DNA of 64,000 bases from DTLC01 sp964555645 (lineage in GTDB: Bacteria > Verrucomicrobiota > Verrucomicrobiia > Limisphaerales > DTLC01): positions 310,001 through 374,000 of the forward strand of contig CAZKTA010000001.1 in assembly GCA_964555645.1 (NCBI GenBank), given 5' to 3'. Position numbers and translations under genes: made by a program. A model generated the notes under the pieces. It searched no databases and was not told the origin of the DNA. It worked only from the letters and a program-made list of their open reading frames with translations. Of the stretch, positions 62,315-64,000 are shown piece by piece. How positions within the stretch are numbered: position 1 is the stretch's first letter; every line of letters begins with the position of its first letter.

Positions 62315-63595
62315 ATGCCTGTCTTTCAATACAGAGCGTTGCAGCCCGACGGTGTGATTACGGAAGGCGAGATTGAAGCCGCAGGTCGCCAGGAAGCATT
62401 CCGGCTGATTGAGACTCGTTGCCTCAGACCGATTCGGCTTGTTGAACGGCCAAACGGAAAGGTCATCCAACACCGCGGCAACGGCGGTCAGCAGTCCCCC
62501 AGTGAAGCCACTGAAGCGCCGGCCGACTCGTTCAAGCTGTCATTTGGTGTCCGGCGCAAGATCACAAGTCGGGTGCTCGAGAATTTCACGCGTTTGCTGT
62601 CTAACCTGCTGGCGGCGGGTGTCCCGATGAGCCGGGCCCTGGTCATTTTGCAGCGTGAAGCATCATCACCTGTTGCGCAGGCCAAGTGGAAGGAAATACA
62701 CGATCTTGTTGTTGACGGCATGTCACTTGCCGATGCGATGGCAAAATCACCTGATGTTTTCCCGCGCGTTTACGTTGCCATGGTTGAGGCGGGTGAAACA
62801 GGCGGGTTCCTTGACGTTGTGCTGGGGCAAATCGCCGATTTCCAGGCGCGCGAAAAAGAGATGCGCTCGAAGGTGTTGTCGGCACTGCTTTACCCCTCGA
62901 TAATCATTTTTCTTGCGTTGTGTGTGCTGGTTTTTTTGCTGACGTTTTTTATTCCGCGGTTCCAGAACATATTTGCCGGGTTCGGCGCGCAACTGCCGCT
63001 GCTGACGCGCATGATCGTTTCGGTAAGCGAGCTGTTGCGTTCATACGGTCTGTTGATTGCACTTGGGGTGGTGATCGTGGCTTATTTGGTAAGGGGCTGG
63101 TTCGTGTCGGAGAAAGGTCGGCGTACATGGGAAGGGTTTATCCTTCGGATTCCTGCTATTGGTTCATTGGTTGCGCAGTACGCGCGCGCGCGGTTTTGTC
63201 GCATGCTCGGCACATTACTCGGTGCGGGTGTACCATTGATAAACGCGCTTCACGTCGCCCGGCGGTCGATTGGCAACCAGATTCTGGTTGATGCAGTTGA
63301 GAGTTCGATTGATCAGGTCAAGGAAGGCAAGCCGCTTGGTTCGAGCCTGGCTCAATGCACTGCGCTTTTCCCAAGTGCAGTTGTCGAGATGATTTCCGTT
63401 GCTGAGGAAAGCGGCAGACTCGACCAAGAACTGCTCAGAATTGCAGATTCAACTGAAGCAGACCTTGACCGGCGGCTTAAGACTGCAGTTGCGCTTGCTG
63501 AGCCGTTAATGCTTTTCTTGGTTGCAACTTTCATTGGGATAATTTTCATCGGCATGGTGATCCCGATCTTCACACTACAGGAATACATCAAATGA
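62315..63595 (+). CDS. gspF: Type II secretion inner membrane protein, GspF/PilC family
   Basis: The polytopic platform protein that the ATPase acts on. The 426-residue protein opens PVFQYRALQPDGVITEGEIE, then has two T2SSF domains: FTRLLSNLLAAGVPMSRALVIL with VYVAMVEAGETGGFLDVVL in the first (about 85-210), and FCRMLGTLLGAGVPLINALH with AVVEMISVAEESGRLDQELL in the second (about 290-410). Three membrane segments are seen, near 190-215, 245-265 and 400-420. It starts 21 bases after gspE and overlaps gspG by four bases (ATGA). Confidence 0.94.
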   Translation: MPVFQYRALQPDGVITEGEIEAAGRQEAFRLIETRCLRPIRLVERPNGKVIQHRGNGGQQSPSEATEAPADSFKLSFGVRRKITSRVLENFTRLLSNLLAAGVPMSRALVILQREASSPVAQAKWKEIHDLVVDGMSLADAMAKSPDVFPRVYVAMVEAGETGGFLDVVLGQIADFQAREKEMRSKVLSALLYPSIIIFLALCVLVFLLTFFIPRFQNIFAGFGAQLPLLTRMIVSVSELLRSYGLLIALGVVIVAYLVRGWFVSEKGRRTWEGFILRIPAIGSLVAQYARARFCRMLGTLLGAGVPLINALHVARRSIGNQILVDAVESSIDQVKEGKPLGSSLAQCTALFPSAVVEMISVAEESGRLDQELLRIADSTEADLDRRLKTAVALAEPLMLFLVATFIGIIFIGMVIPIFTLQEYIK

Positions 63596-64000
63596 GCATC
63601 AACCTGAAACCGACTATGAAACCGCGTCGCAAATATAAAGGCAACAATGCCGAACAAAAGAAACCAAAGTCGCAGAACGGCTTCACGCTTATCGAGCTGT
63701 TGCTTGTGCTGGTGATCTTGGGGACGCTTGCTGCAATTGTTGTGCCAAAGTTCGCAGGCAGAAGTGAACAGGCGCGAGTCACAGCTGCGCAGTCACAAAT
63801 AGCTACGTTTGGTACTGCACTTGATGCGTATGAGGTTGACAACGGGTCGTACCCGAAGTCACTCCAGGATCTCGTTATTCAGCCGTCAGACGCACAGAAC
63901 TGGCGTGGGCCATACCTGAAAACCACAGATATCCCACTGGACCCGTGGGGTAGCCCGTACGTGTATGAATACCCGGGTAGACGCAACCCGAGCGGGTATG
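63592..64000 (+). CDS. gspG: Major pseudopilin GspG (3' end cut by window)
   Basis: The main subunit of the type II secretion pseudopilus. The gene starts ATG 63592 inside the gspF stop and runs off the window after 136 codons. The prepilin peptidase site is NG/FTLIELLLVLVILGTLAAI, with Phe31 becoming the first mature residue and Glu35 at position +5. The leader of 30 residues is basic and long for this class (usually 6-15). The mature part shows VPKFAGRSEQA, FGTALDAYEVDNGSYP and the calcium-loop region DPWGSPYVYEYPG with GY, typical of GspG. The end is not visible. Confidence 0.92.
   Translation, partial: MSINLKPTMKPRRKYKGNNAEQKKPKSQNGFTLIELLLVLVILGTLAAIVVPKFAGRSEQARVTAAQSQIATFGTALDAYEVDNGSYPKSLQDLVIQPSDAQNWRGPYLKTTDIPLDPWGSPYVYEYPGRRNPSGY

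Noticed and set aside
1..64000. CRISPR arrays, insertion sequences, prophage or integrase genes
   Set aside because: I saw no regularly spaced repeats, no transposase or integrase motifs and no terminal inverted repeat pairs around a coding unit.

Overview
The window looks like chromosomal DNA of a Gram-negative bacterium of the phylum Verrucomicrobiota, with moderate GC and dense coding. The placement is inference from gene content. The dcw cluster ends in a very divergent FtsZ. There is a Minf_1886-type protein, a family named from Methylacidiphilum and known as restricted to Verrucomicrobiota and Planctomycetota. There is debris of an autotransporter-associated beta-strand repeat protein, a type common in this phylum. 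A Cys-type sulfatase sits with its radical-SAM maturase, and lipopolysaccharide genes (kdsA, lptA/C-like, lptB, lpxI) show an outer membrane. Nothing looks like a prophage, insertion sequence, CRISPR array or conjugative element.

Layout. 1-10028: division and wall cluster mraY, LysM lipoprotein, ftsW, murG, murB, ddl, ftsQ, ftsA, ftsZ-like, all on the plus strand; murD and murC are absent from their usual places. 10566-12856: sugar-phosphate isomerase-like protein, then a tight operon of DksA-like protein, L33 and S18. 12972-14570: tRNA-Ala(GGC) on the minus strand and a decayed beta-strand repeat gene. 14653-17142: membrane pyrophosphatase with a clear terminator. 17308-20199: divergent sulfatase maturase and sulfatase. 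20830-24309: copper-type P-ATPase and Ppx/GppA phosphatase. 24468-29187: gnd, Tat-type aldo/keto reductase, gatA, gatC. 29496-35338 (minus): glgC, kdsA, lptC/A-like, lptB, hprK, ptsH. 35901-42240 (plus): B12-dependent ribonucleotide reductase, LOG protein, pabB, pabC-like. 42207-45864 (minus): lpxI, unknown protein, double-receiver protein, DJ-1 protein, YggU. 46048-52293 (plus): glmS, rpmI, rplT, pheS, pheT. 52553-59327: nikR, leuS, a 45-residue membrane protein, Minf_1886 protein, M16 peptidase. 59939-64000: exported protein, then gspE, gspF and a gspG cut by the window end.

The genes fit together as envelope biogenesis (peptidoglycan from glmS through the mur genes to septation; LPS from kdsA and lpxI to Lpt transport) plus core translation. 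The most unusual points are the FtsZ-like protein that has lost most of the tubulin GTPase signature while keeping its C-terminal peptide, the missing murC and murD, and a small operon in which DksA, L33 and S18 all lack zinc-binding cysteines. Many genes start with GTG and few show strong Shine-Dalgarno sequences, so several start sites are judgement calls and are marked as such.
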